29,306 nt of DNA from positions 1 to 29,306 of the forward strand of contig CAYSWA010000026.1 of NCBI GenBank assembly GCA_964434535.1, read 5' to 3'. The DNA comes from SM23-32 sp964434535. GTDB taxonomy: Bacteria > Planctomycetota > Brocadiia > SM23-32. The translations under genes were made by a program, and so were the position numbers. This document shows, one piece after another, positions 8,755-15,602 of the stretch; the first letter of the stretch is position 1, and each line of letters starts with the position of its first letter. The notes under the pieces were generated by a model. The model saw only the letters and a program-made list of their open reading frames with translations, was not told the DNA's origin and made no database searches.

Positions 8755-10035
8755 ATGCCGCACCAGAGCCCCAGGCAGTCCGTCTTCAGCGACGTGCCCT
8801 CCGTGGTGGAGGATGTGCGGCGCGGCCGGTTCGTCATCGTCGTCGACGACGAGTCGCGGGAGAGCGAGGGCGACTTCTGCCTCGCCGCCGAGCACGTCAC
8901 GCCGGAGGCGATCACCTTCCTGATCAACGAGGTGCGGGGCTTCCTGTGCCTGGCGGTCGGGCCCGAGCTGGCCGCCCGGTTGGAGCTGCATCCGATGGTC
9001 GAGGAGAACCGCTCGGCCTTCGGCACGCCGTTCACCGTGACGGTCGACGCGCGCGACGGGATCACCACCGGCGTGAGCGCTGCCGACCGGGCGCAGACGA
9101 TCCGCACGATGCTCGCCGACGACGCCCGCCCGGGGGACCTGGTGCGCCCCGGCCACGTGCTGCCCCTGCTGGCGCGGGCCGGCGGCACGCTGGTGCGCGC
9201 CGGCCACACCGAGGCGGCGGTGGACCTGGCCCGGCTGGCGGGCCGGAAGCCGGCCGCCGTCGTCTGCGAGGCGATGAACCCCGACGGCACGATGGCGCGC
9301 CTGCCCGAGCTGAGCCGGATGGCCGAGGCGCACGGGTTGCGCATCTGCTCCATCGCCGACCTGATCCGCCATCGCCACCAGTCGGAGTACCTGGTCGAGA
9401 AGCGCGTCTGCGTCCGCCTGCCCACCCGCTTCGGCCCCTTCACGCTCCACTACTACCGCTCCATGGTCGACGAGCGCGAGCACGTGGCCGTCTGCTGCGG
9501 CGAGATCGGCACGCCCGACGACGCGCCGGCGGAGCCGATCGACGAGCCGGTTCTGGTGCGCGTGCACGACGAGTGCTTCACCGGCGACCTGCTCCACTCG
9601 CTGCGCTGCGACTGCGGCGAGCAGCTCGAGGCGGCGCTGGAGATGATCCAGCGGGAGGGGCGGGGCCTGCTCCTCTACATGCGCCAGGAGGGGCGGGGGA
9701 TCGGCCTGGAGAACAAGCTGCACGCCTACGTGCTCCAGGACGACGGGCTCGACACGGTCGAGGCGAACCGGCGGCTCGGCTTCCCGGCCGACAAGCGGGA
9801 GTACGGCGTCGGCGCGCAGATCCTGCGCCACCTCGGCGTGCGCAGGATGCGCCTGATCTCGAACAACCCGCGCAAGTTCCACGCCCTGGGCGGATACGGC
9901 CTGGAGGTGGTCGAACGCGTGCCGATCCAGGTGCCGCCCCGGGCCGAGAACCTGCGCTACCTGCGCACCAAGAAGGACAAGCTCGGCCACATGCTCGAGC
10001 TGCCCCCGGATGCGGACGCCGAGGAGGAGGAATGA
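8755..10035 (+). CDS. ribBA: bifunctional RibBA riboflavin biosynthesis enzyme
   Basis: A 426-residue fusion of 3,4-dihydroxy-2-butanone-4-phosphate synthase (RibB, about 10-205) and GTP cyclohydrolase II (RibA, about 210-415). It supplies both precursors of the riboflavin ring. RibB marks: DDESRESEGD at 31-40 (family consensus DDExRENEGD; Asn is Ser here), TTGVSAADRA, GHTEAAVDLA and DGTMAR. RibA marks: zinc ligands Cys274, Cys285 and Cys287 in the HDEC...RCDCGEQL segment, then RQEGRGIGLENK and the C-terminal SNNPRK loop. ATG 8755 gives a normal N-terminus; an overlapping start at 8745 is in another frame. I see no FMN riboswitch in the 46-base upstream gap. The stop overlaps the next start (ATGA). 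The acidic tail DADAEEEE is not part of the conserved fold. Confidence 0.95.
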   Translation: MPHQSPRQSVFSDVPSVVEDVRRGRFVIVVDDESRESEGDFCLAAEHVTPEAITFLINEVRGFLCLAVGPELAARLELHPMVEENRSAFGTPFTVTVDARDGITTGVSAADRAQTIRTMLADDARPGDLVRPGHVLPLLARAGGTLVRAGHTEAAVDLARLAGRKPAAVVCEAMNPDGTMARLPELSRMAEAHGLRICSIADLIRHRHQSEYLVEKRVCVRLPTRFGPFTLHYYRSMVDEREHVAVCCGEIGTPDDAPAEPIDEPVLVRVHDECFTGDLLHSLRCDCGEQLEAALEMIQREGRGLLLYMRQEGRGIGLENKLHAYVLQDDGLDTVEANRRLGFPADKREYGVGAQILRHLGVRRMRLISNNPRKFHALGGYGLEVVERVPIQVPPRAENLRYLRTKKDKLGHMLELPPDADAEEEE

Positions 10036-10280
10036 CCATGGGCGAGGGGCGTGGCGGCGTCGGGATGGCGGGATGGATGCGGCGCGTGCGGCTCGCGGCG
10101 TTGCTCGCGGTCGTGGTGCTGGTGCTGATCGTGCTGTTCCAGAACACAGAGCCGGCCACCTTCGACGTGCTGTTCTGGCGGCCCCAGGTGCCGCGGGCGC
10201 TGCTGGTGCTCGGCGCGTTCGGGGCGGGCGCCGTCGCCGGCATGCTCGCCCTGCACCTGCTGGGGCGCGGGCGGGACTGA
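10032..10280 (+). CDS. LapA/DUF1049-family small membrane protein
   Basis: An 82-residue protein with two hydrophobic helices. The first ends in LIVLFQNTEPATFDVLFW, the hallmark of the LapA (DUF1049) domain, where NTEP sits at the membrane exit. The second helix is ALLVLGAFGAGAVAGMLALHL. In E. coli LapA works with LapB in quality control of lipopolysaccharide synthesis; other members are uncharacterised. The start ATG overlaps the RibBA stop codon; a second in-frame ATG at 10038 is equally possible. It lies convergent with the GGDEF gene, only 10 bases apart. Confidence 0.75.
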   Translation: MTMGEGRGGVGMAGWMRRVRLAALLAVVVLVLIVLFQNTEPATFDVLFWRPQVPRALLVLGAFGAGAVAGMLALHLLGRGRD

Positions 10281-10290
10281 GGCCGGGCGC

Positions 10291-11037
10291 TCACCCGACG
10301 GCGCCCGACGGCTCCCAGGGCTGCTCCGAAAGCCTGCCCCGGGCCACCGAGATGATCCCTTCCGGGTCGCCCTCGCCGGGGAACATGGCCACGCCGAAAC
10401 GGCAGCGGATAAAGTCGATCACGCCGCGCTTGCCCAGGTTCAGGTTGTAGCCGGCCACGGCCGAGCCGATCCTCTCCACCGCGGCCTCGGCCTCCTCGGC
10501 CGAGGTCTCCGGCATGATCACCAGGAACTCGTCGCCCCCCACGCGCCCGACGACGTCGCCGGGGCGCGCGTTGGCCTCCACGAGCCGGGCCATCGCCTTC
10601 AGCACGATGTCGCCGACGGTGTGGCCGAACTCGTTGTTGACCCGCTCCAGGTTGACCAGGTCCGCGTAGATGACGGCCGCCGGCCGGCCCGCATCGACGG
10701 CGTGGCGCCGCTCGGCATCCAGCCGGGAGTGGAGGTACTGGAGGCTGCCCAGGCCCGTCGCCGGGTCCGTCATGCCCCCGGCCAGGCGCTCGGCGCGCTC
10801 GCGCGCGATGTCGTGGAGCACGAAGAACGCGTAGGCCGTCATCGCCAGCGACCAGAGCAGAACCACCGGCAGGAAGGAGCTGACGACCGAGAGCGTTCCG
10901 CCGGCCCGCCGCGAGAGGTAGATGCTGTGGAGCACGATGAGCACGCTGAGCAGCAGCGAGCCCCAGAACAACTTCCTGGCCTTGCCCTCGGCCTCGCGCG
11001 TAACTTCATCCAGAACGGCTTTCTCGTCCTCCTTCAT
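10291..11037 (-). CDS. membrane-bound diguanylate cyclase (GGDEF)
   Basis: A 248-residue protein with two N-terminal membrane helices (about 23-41 and 52-74) and one GGDEF domain from about residue 90. The active-site loop GGDEF is intact at 167-171, the metal-binding Asp126 is present in IYADLVNLERVN, and a DPATGLGSL entry motif begins the domain. An RxxD sequence (Arg158 to Asp161) sits exactly five residues before GGDEF, matching the c-di-GMP inhibitory I-site. So this should make c-di-GMP from two GTP and be product inhibited. There is no EAL domain and no large sensor domain; the short membrane hairpin may sense or only anchor. It lies 106 bases downstream of the GAF-PAS gene on the same strand, so the two may be cotranscribed. 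Confidence 0.88.
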   Translation of the reverse strand: MKEDEKAVLDEVTREAEGKARKLFWGSLLLSVLIVLHSIYLSRRAGGTLSVVSSFLPVVLLWSLAMTAYAFFVLHDIARERAERLAGGMTDPATGLGSLQYLHSRLDAERRHAVDAGRPAAVIYADLVNLERVNNEFGHTVGDIVLKAMARLVEANARPGDVVGRVGGDEFLVIMPETSAEEAEAAVERIGSAVAGYNLNLGKRGVIDFIRCRFGVAMFPGEGDPEGIISVARGRLSEQPWEPSGAVG

Positions 11038-11090
11038 GACTCAGACCACCCTTGCGAGAAGCGGCGCAGTTGCGCCCGCGACCCCCTCCC

Positions 11091-11107
11091 CCGGCCACGG
11101 TGGCCGG
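11091..11107. other. hairpin between the GAF-PAS and GGDEF genes
   Basis: A near-perfect inverted repeat, CCGGCCA and TGGCCGG with a CGG loop (7-bp stem). There is no T-run on the minus strand after it, so it is not a standard intrinsic terminator; it could attenuate read-through from the GAF-PAS gene. Confidence 0.3.
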
Positions 11108-11143
11108 CGCACTGGAAACTACCCCCCCTTCCGCGCGCGTCCC

Positions 11144-12364
11144 TCAAACGGGGGCCTGGTCCCCCCCGGCCTCCCCCTCGGCGGGCCGCTCGCGCACGTC
11201 CTCAATCAGCCAGACCGCCTGCGCCGGGCCGCCCGCCGCTTCGTCGACCGTCACGGCCCGGCAGGCCAGCGTGCGCCGCTCGCCCTTCCCGGCCGGCGCG
11301 GTGCAGCGGAACCGGACGGGCTCGCCGCGCTCCAGCAGCGCCTCGACGCCCCTGCGGGCCTCGGGGCCCGCGAAGGGCGGCAGGTCGGTCAGCTTCGCCC
11401 GGCCGACCAGGTCTTCGGCCGACTCGTAGCCGTCCAGCATCTGGACGACGCGCCGGTTCGCGCCGGTGATCAGCCCTTCCCCGTCGGTCACCAGCACGCC
11501 GACGGGCATCTGCTCGAAGGCGGCGCAGATCGGCTCGGCGCGCCGGACCTGGCGCCGGGCCTCTCTCAGCTGCCTGCCCAGCTCGATCGAGCCGAGGGCG
11601 TAGGCCAGATGGTCGCCCACTTCCTGAAGCAGGCCCACCTCCTCGATGTCGAACGCGTCGGGCATGTCCGCGTAGACGTTGAGCGCGGCGAGCACCCGCC
11701 CCTCGAACCTGAGCGGCACGGAGGCCGAGGAGCGGTAGCCCCGCTGGAGTGCCTGCTCGCGCCAGGGCGCATACTCGGGGTCGGTCTCGATGTCGCGCAT
11801 CACGGCCGGCTCGCCGGTGCGGATGGCCCGGCCGGTGGGGCCTTGCCCCGTGGGCGAGTCGTCCAGCGTCACCACGATCTGGTCCAGGTAGCCCTGCTCG
11901 AAGCCGGCCTGGGCGACCGGCTGCACGCGGGGGCTGCCTTCCTCGACCAGGCCGATCCAGGCCATGCGGTAGCCCCGCGTGGCCGTCAGGGACTCGCAGG
12001 CGCGCTGGAGCAGGCGATCGCCGTCCCGCTCGGTCACGATCAGGCTGTTGATGGTGCGAATGGCCCTGAGCAGGCGGTTCAGGTGCTGAAGGTACTGTCC
12101 CCGCCGCGCGGCGGGGCCGATGGTCGGCTCGTAGCTCACGCTCGGCTCCACCTCGCGCTTCAGCAGCACCAGCACGCAGGCCATCAGCAGCACGCCGAAG
12201 ATCACGATGGCCGCCAGCCAGATGAGCGAGAGGGGCACCTCGGCCATGGCCAGCGGCGATGCGGGAAGGGCAGCCCTTGCGGAGGCGCTCAGGCTGACGG
12301 GGGTGAGAAAAGCCATGATGGTCCAGTCGCACAAGGTGGCAGCGCTCGCCCGCCGCGGCGGCAT
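11144..12364 (-). CDS. membrane-anchored GAF-PAS sensor without output domain
   Basis: A 406-residue protein. One membrane helix lies at about 46-70 (LIWLAAIVIFGVLLMACVLVLL). A GAF domain follows at about 95-265: LLRAIRTINSLIV, YRMAWIGL, GPTGRAIRTGEP, SSASVPLRFEGRVLAALNVYA. A PAS domain follows at about 280-390 (AAFEQMPVGVLVTDGEGLITGANR). The protein ends after the PAS, with no histidine kinase, GGDEF, EAL or phosphatase domain. It may signal through a partner such as the diguanylate cyclase encoded just downstream; that is inference from proximity. ATG 12364 has a close GAGGGG sequence; ATG 12316 is an alternative that would remove 16 residues. A consensus promoter lies about 190 bases upstream. 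Confidence 0.78.
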   Translation of the reverse strand: MPPRRASAATLCDWTIMAFLTPVSLSASARAALPASPLAMAEVPLSLIWLAAIVIFGVLLMACVLVLLKREVEPSVSYEPTIGPAARRGQYLQHLNRLLRAIRTINSLIVTERDGDRLLQRACESLTATRGYRMAWIGLVEEGSPRVQPVAQAGFEQGYLDQIVVTLDDSPTGQGPTGRAIRTGEPAVMRDIETDPEYAPWREQALQRGYRSSASVPLRFEGRVLAALNVYADMPDAFDIEEVGLLQEVGDHLAYALGSIELGRQLREARRQVRRAEPICAAFEQMPVGVLVTDGEGLITGANRRVVQMLDGYESAEDLVGRAKLTDLPPFAGPEARRGVEALLERGEPVRFRCTAPAGKGERRTLACRAVTVDEAAGGPAQAVWLIEDVRERPAEGEAGGDQAPV

Positions 12365-12555
12365 CTCCCCTCTGCCCGACAGTCTGCCCGCCGGGCGGGG
12401 CCGAATGCAAGCCCGAACGGGCCGACCGACAACGGGCGCGGCAGGCCGACTCCGGCGCCCGCGACGCCCCGCTGGAGGTCGTCGGGCGAGCGGCCGCGCG
12501 CCGTCTCCACCGCCTTCCGGAGCGCGGCACCGGCCTTCACAAGCTCCGGCCCACG

Positions 12556-12584
12556 AATATACGGAACAGGCCGGGGCGTGTCAA
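12556..12584 (-). promoter_or_regulatory. sigma70-type promoter for the GAF-PAS/GGDEF genes
   Basis: On the minus strand a perfect TTGACA (plus-strand 12579-12584) is separated by 17 bases from TATATT (plus-strand 12556-12561). The -35 box overlaps the stop codon of the upstream phosphatase gene. Transcription would start near 12549, leaving a leader of about 185 bases before the start at 12364. I see no convincing gene or known RNA element in that leader. Confidence 0.65.
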
Positions 12585-13990
12585 TCAGCGGCCGCGACGA
12601 GGCAAACGCGCAGTGCGGAGCGGACGAGCTTCGCCACGGCCGTGTTGTCCACGTAGGGGCCTCGGTGGGGGTCGCAGCCGGCCACGTGGGCCGACAGGCG
12701 CGCCGCCCAGGCCCCTTTCGCGTAGAGCGGCACCAGCGAGTTGGTGTGCGAGCCGCTGTTCCACGCCATGCCCGGCAGGGCGCCCGCGCCGCGGCCCGGC
12801 AGCGGCTGATAGGCCCAGGGCACGTCGTCGGGGCCGGCCGGCTCGCGGGTCAGGTAGCCGGTTTCATGGTCAGAGGTGACGATCAGCAGCGTCTCGTGCC
12901 AGTTGCTGTCGGTCTCCACCCACTCGACGGCGGCCCGGACCGCCTCGGCGAAGTCGATCTGCTCCTCGACGGCGCGCCCGGACTGGCTGTCGTGGCTCGC
13001 CCAGTCGACCGCCCCGCCCTCGACCATCAGCAACAGGCCGTCGGGGTCCTCGCCCAGGACGTTCAGCGCCCCGCGCGTCATCTCGGCCAGGGTGGGGACC
13101 GTCTCGATGAACAGCACTTCGTAGGGCGGGGCGTGGGCGTCGCCGCTGCGGCGCTGCTGGAGCGTGCGCGCCACCTGCGCCACACCGAGGACGCGCCGGG
13201 GCGGCGCAGGATCGTCGGCGAGCGCCACGAAGGCGGCCCGCTCCTCGATCAGCATCCACGGCTCGCCGGCCGTCTCCAAAGCGCCGGCCTGGAGGGCGGC
13301 CCAGGTCGCCTCGCCGCCGATGTAGTTGAACGTGTTCGGCGCGTCGGCGGGCCGACCGTCGTCGTCGAACCACGGATGCCCGCAGCCCATGATGACGTCC
13401 GCCCCGCTCTGTTCGATCATCTCGCGCGCGATCTCGGCGTAGTTGTTCCGGTTCGGGTTGTGGGCGACGAAGCCGGCCGGCGTGGCGTGGCTGAGCTGGA
13501 CGCTGGTGACCACGCCGGTGGCCATGCCGCGCCCCTCGGCGGTCTCGATCACGTTCGCCAGCGGCCGGCCGCCTGCGTCGAGTCCGATCGCGCCGCTGTA
13601 GGTCTTCACGCCGGTGGCCATGGCGGTGGCGGCGGCAGCGGAGTCGGTGTAGGGGGCCTTGACGTAGTCGAACTCGCGCCAGGCGGCGGCGGGGTCGTAG
13701 CCGTGCGGCTGCCAGTCGGGCTGCTCGCCCGTGCCCCGGTTGACCAGGGAGTCGGTCTTCATCGCCAGGCGCACGGGGAACTGCTCAAAGACCTCGCGCC
13801 CCCTCTGGCCATGGGTGTAGAGCCCGGCGGCGTCCACGTGGTTGTAGCCGCAGCCGTCGCTGATCATCACGATCACGTTCCTCGGCCGGGGCTCAGGGGC
13901 GGGGCGCGGCGCGATGGCGGCGCAGCCGGCGAGCGCCAGGCCGAGCGCCAGCGCCGCCAGGACCGTCAGCCTGCGGCGAAGTGGCTTCAT
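12581..13990 (-). CDS. alkaline phosphatase, PhoA family lipoprotein
   Basis: A 469-residue exported enzyme. A signal peptide with lipobox LAGC (Cys23) indicates a lipid-anchored protein. PhoA-family residues are present: the first metal Asp in ISDGCGYN (Asp45), the nucleophile in TDSAAAATAMATG (Ser117 after Thr-Asp), the metal-binding VEGGAVDWASHD segment, TSDHETGYL, and the final metal His in GSHTNSLVPLYAKG. It should hydrolyse phosphate monoesters outside the cytoplasm. The SDG-CGYN start resembles calcium- or zinc-dependent alkaline phosphatases of environmental bacteria. A clear GGAGGAAG ribosome site precedes ATG 13990. The upstream hairpin at 14013-14047 separates it from the encapsulin operon. 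No Pho box could be recognised. Confidence 0.92.
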   Translation of the reverse strand: MKPLRRRLTVLAALALGLALAGCAAIAPRPAPEPRPRNVIVMISDGCGYNHVDAAGLYTHGQRGREVFEQFPVRLAMKTDSLVNRGTGEQPDWQPHGYDPAAAWREFDYVKAPYTDSAAAATAMATGVKTYSGAIGLDAGGRPLANVIETAEGRGMATGVVTSVQLSHATPAGFVAHNPNRNNYAEIAREMIEQSGADVIMGCGHPWFDDDGRPADAPNTFNYIGGEATWAALQAGALETAGEPWMLIEERAAFVALADDPAPPRRVLGVAQVARTLQQRRSGDAHAPPYEVLFIETVPTLAEMTRGALNVLGEDPDGLLLMVEGGAVDWASHDSQSGRAVEEQIDFAEAVRAAVEWVETDSNWHETLLIVTSDHETGYLTREPAGPDDVPWAYQPLPGRGAGALPGMAWNSGSHTNSLVPLYAKGAWAARLSAHVAGCDPHRGPYVDNTAVAKLVRSALRVCLVAAAD

Positions 13991-14012
13991 CCTCTTCCTC
14001 CCGCATGGAGAA

Positions 14013-14047
14013 CGGCCCCGGGACGCCGGACGCGTCCGGCGGGGCCG
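14013..14047. terminator. strong hairpin between encapsulin and phosphatase genes
   Basis: An 18-base perfect palindrome (14024-14041, centred on ACGCGT) is flanked by complementary CGGCCC (14013-14018) and GGGCCG (14042-14047), giving a stem of up to 14 bp with one asymmetric bulge. It lies about 20 bases past the encapsulin stop. A T-run is lacking, so it may act as a factor-dependent terminator, an RNA stabiliser or a protein-binding palindrome. Confidence 0.5.
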
Positions 14048-14068
14048 CTCGATTGTCGGCAGGTTATG

Positions 14069-14881
14069 TTACGCTTTCTTGAGGACGCAGACGGCGCCCG
14101 GCACCACCAGGCGGAGCAGGACGCTTTCGGAGACGCTGAACTCGTAGTCGGCGCCGGCCGGCCCGATGAAGCCGGCCGCCAGGTCCTGCCCCAGCGCGAT
14201 GGTGGCGTACTGGCGCCCGGCGGCGAGGAGCACGCCCCCGTCGTCGATGGCGGGGGCCTTGGCGATGCCCTCGGTGATGAGCTGCCTGAGGTGCTCGATC
14301 TCCGTGGCGTTGCCCTGCTGGTATCGCCGGAAAAGCAGGTTGTAGCGCTCGGGCGCGAGCGCCAGCGCGTACGGCCCGTGGAAGCCGGCCGCATCCAGCT
14401 TCGTGACGGCGCCGATCAGGTCGTCGGCCGCCACGCCGGGCTCCGACCAGGACTTCAGCTTCACCGAGGCCGTGCCCCTGGCCGTCAGCAGGCCCTCCGT
14501 GCCGAGCTTCTTGGAGCCGTTGAAGATGACCTCGTCTTCCTGCTTCGCGCAGGCGACGGCGGCCGCCGCGGCCGGGCCCAGGTCGAGGGGCACGCCGTTC
14601 TGCTCGTAGGCGGCGATGTCGCGCGCCGGCAGGGCGAAGGTCTTGCGGATCAGCGCGGCGGGCACGACGGCGCTGGCGATGACCTCCACGTCCGCAGCCC
14701 CGCCGACCGGCGCGTCGGGCCCCGGGATGGCCTTGAAGCCGAGCCCGTAGGGCCCCTCGATGTGAAGCAGGCGGCGGGCGGTGAGCTGACCCTTGGCCGC
14801 GCCCACGACGGCGCCGTCTATGCGCTCCCAGACCTCGTCCCCAAACGGGGCGTCTCCCCTGTGCAGGAACTTCTCGCTCAT
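14069..14881 (-). CDS. family 1 encapsulin shell protein
   Basis: A 270-residue HK97-fold shell protein. Family 1 landmarks, as I remember them from Thermotoga maritima encapsulin, are present in order: an N-terminal helix (DEVWERIDGAVVGAAK), HIEGPYG, QEDEVIFNG, GLLTARG, HGPYALALAPERYN, and the C-terminal ALGQDLAAGFIG strand. Length matches the family (about 265-280). The shell self-assembles in the cytoplasm and takes in cargo through a short C-terminal peptide on the cargo. The gene directly upstream, 44 bases away and on the same strand, encodes a ferritin-like protein with such a peptide, so the compartment is most likely for iron oxidation and storage. No flavin-binding or dye-decolorising peroxidase cargo is seen nearby. 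Confidence 0.93.
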   Translation of the reverse strand: MSEKFLHRGDAPFGDEVWERIDGAVVGAAKGQLTARRLLHIEGPYGLGFKAIPGPDAPVGGAADVEVIASAVVPAALIRKTFALPARDIAAYEQNGVPLDLGPAAAAAVACAKQEDEVIFNGSKKLGTEGLLTARGTASVKLKSWSEPGVAADDLIGAVTKLDAAGFHGPYALALAPERYNLLFRRYQQGNATEIEHLRQLITEGIAKAPAIDDGGVLLAAGRQYATIALGQDLAAGFIGPAGADYEFSVSESVLLRLVVPGAVCVLKKA

Positions 14882-14925
14882 GGTCTCTCCCTTCCCTCGC
14901 GTCAGTGCTCTGCGTTGCGGCCGGC

Positions 14926-15306
14926 TCAGTCCCTCAGGTCGCCGACGGTCGGCCTGGCGGGGCCGGCCTCGGCGGGCGGCTCTCCTGCGCCCCCCTCGGC
15001 GCGTGCGCCCAGTTCGGCCGCCATCTCGTTGACCTCCTCGGCGCCGGTGGCCAGGAACTCCGTCTCGTCGGGGGCGAGGATGTTGAGCAATCGCTGGAAC
15101 TCGCCGACGTGCTCGCGCTCCTCGTTGGCGATGTCGTGCAGCACGGCTTTGGCCAGCTCGTGGTCGGTGGCGTCGGCCTGCGCCTCGTAGAGGTGAATGG
15201 CCTCCTCTTCGGCGGCGATGCTGAGTCGGATGGCCCGGATCAGCTCGCCCTTCGTCATCTTGCGCTCGGGCGCCATGCCGCTGAACGGATTGACGAACTC
15301 CGGCAT
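14926..15306 (-). CDS. encapsulated ferritin-like cargo protein
   Basis: A 126-residue half-ferritin. Helix 1 has AAEEEAIHLYE (Glu33, Glu34, Tyr40) and helix 2 has ANEEREHVGEF (Glu62, Glu63, His66), matching the ferroxidase ligands of encapsulated ferritins. It resembles, from memory, the ferritin-like domain fused to the Pyrococcus furiosus encapsulin, especially the HVGEFQRLLNILAPDE stretch. After residue 95 a flexible Gly/Ala/Pro linker leads to the C-terminal PTVGDLRD (119-126), a good match to encapsulin cargo-loading peptides such as LTVGSLRR. It should oxidise Fe(II) inside the shell. AAAGGGGAA lies six bases before the ATG. Encapsulin follows 44 bases downstream. Confidence 0.92.
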   Translation of the reverse strand: MPEFVNPFSGMAPERKMTKGELIRAIRLSIAAEEEAIHLYEAQADATDHELAKAVLHDIANEEREHVGEFQRLLNILAPDETEFLATGAEEVNEMAAELGARAEGGAGEPPAEAGPARPTVGDLRD

Positions 15307-15338
15307 CGGTGTTCCCCTTTCACAGTCTCAAGCGGTCT

Positions 15339-15498
15339 CTATCCCTCGATCGCCCGCATCATCTCGCGGCAGAAGGCCGTCAGGTCGCCCGGATGGCGGC
15401 TGGTGATCAGGTTGCCGTCGACGACGCGCCCCCCGGCCGCGCGGTCGGCCCGGCGGCGCCCCCGGCCGCCCGGGCCCTCATAGCCTTTGTAGCGCATC
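15339..15498 (-). pseudogene. truncated PfpI/DJ-1 family remnant
   Basis: On the minus strand the open segment ends in RVVDGNLITSRHPG and LTAFCREMMRAIEG, then TAG (15339-15341). This matches the C-terminal end of PfpI/DJ-1-type proteins (usual form VVVDGNLITSRxPxDLPAF). About 120-150 N-terminal residues, including the catalytic Cys elbow, are absent; the sequence further upstream shows no similarity. A consensus promoter on the same strand overlaps the beginning of this segment, so it now lies in the leader of the ferritin-encapsulin transcript and is probably not translated from its ATG at 15498. It reads best as a relic of a gene once placed upstream of the encapsulin pair. Confidence 0.65.
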
Positions 15499-15514
15499 GG
15501 CCCCGCCTTGTCAA
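15486..15514 (-). promoter_or_regulatory. promoter for the ferritin-encapsulin operon
   Basis: On the minus strand a perfect TTGACA (plus-strand 15509-15514) is followed after 17 bases by TACAAA (plus-strand 15486-15491). Transcription would start near 15479, about 170 bases before the ferritin start, and would run through the PfpI remnant. It is back-to-back with the sulfatase promoter. Confidence 0.58.
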
Positions 15515-15528
15515 TGCGGACCGGCCCG

Positions 15529-15557
15529 TTGCAGGAGCGGATGCCCCGTGGTATCAA
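15529..15557 (+). promoter_or_regulatory. promoter for the sulfatase operon
   Basis: TTGCAG (15529-15534), a 17-base spacer, then TATCAA (15552-15557) preceded by TGG in extended -10 position. The sulfatase ATG is 46 bases downstream of the -10 box. Confidence 0.5.
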
Positions 15558-15602
15558 AGGGCGCGCCGGCACGATAACGAGCCCGAGCTCGAGGACGACC
15601 AG

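Noticed and set aside
12289..12540. 83-codon minus-strand frame in the leader after the consensus promoter
   Set aside because: The protein has no recognisable feature, lacks a ribosome site, begins within about ten bases of the predicted transcription start and overlaps the GAF-PAS start.
10922..15190. 1422-codon plus-strand open frame across the GGDEF, PAS, phosphatase and encapsulin genes
   Set aside because: It is antisense to four well-supported minus-strand genes and has low-complexity composition.
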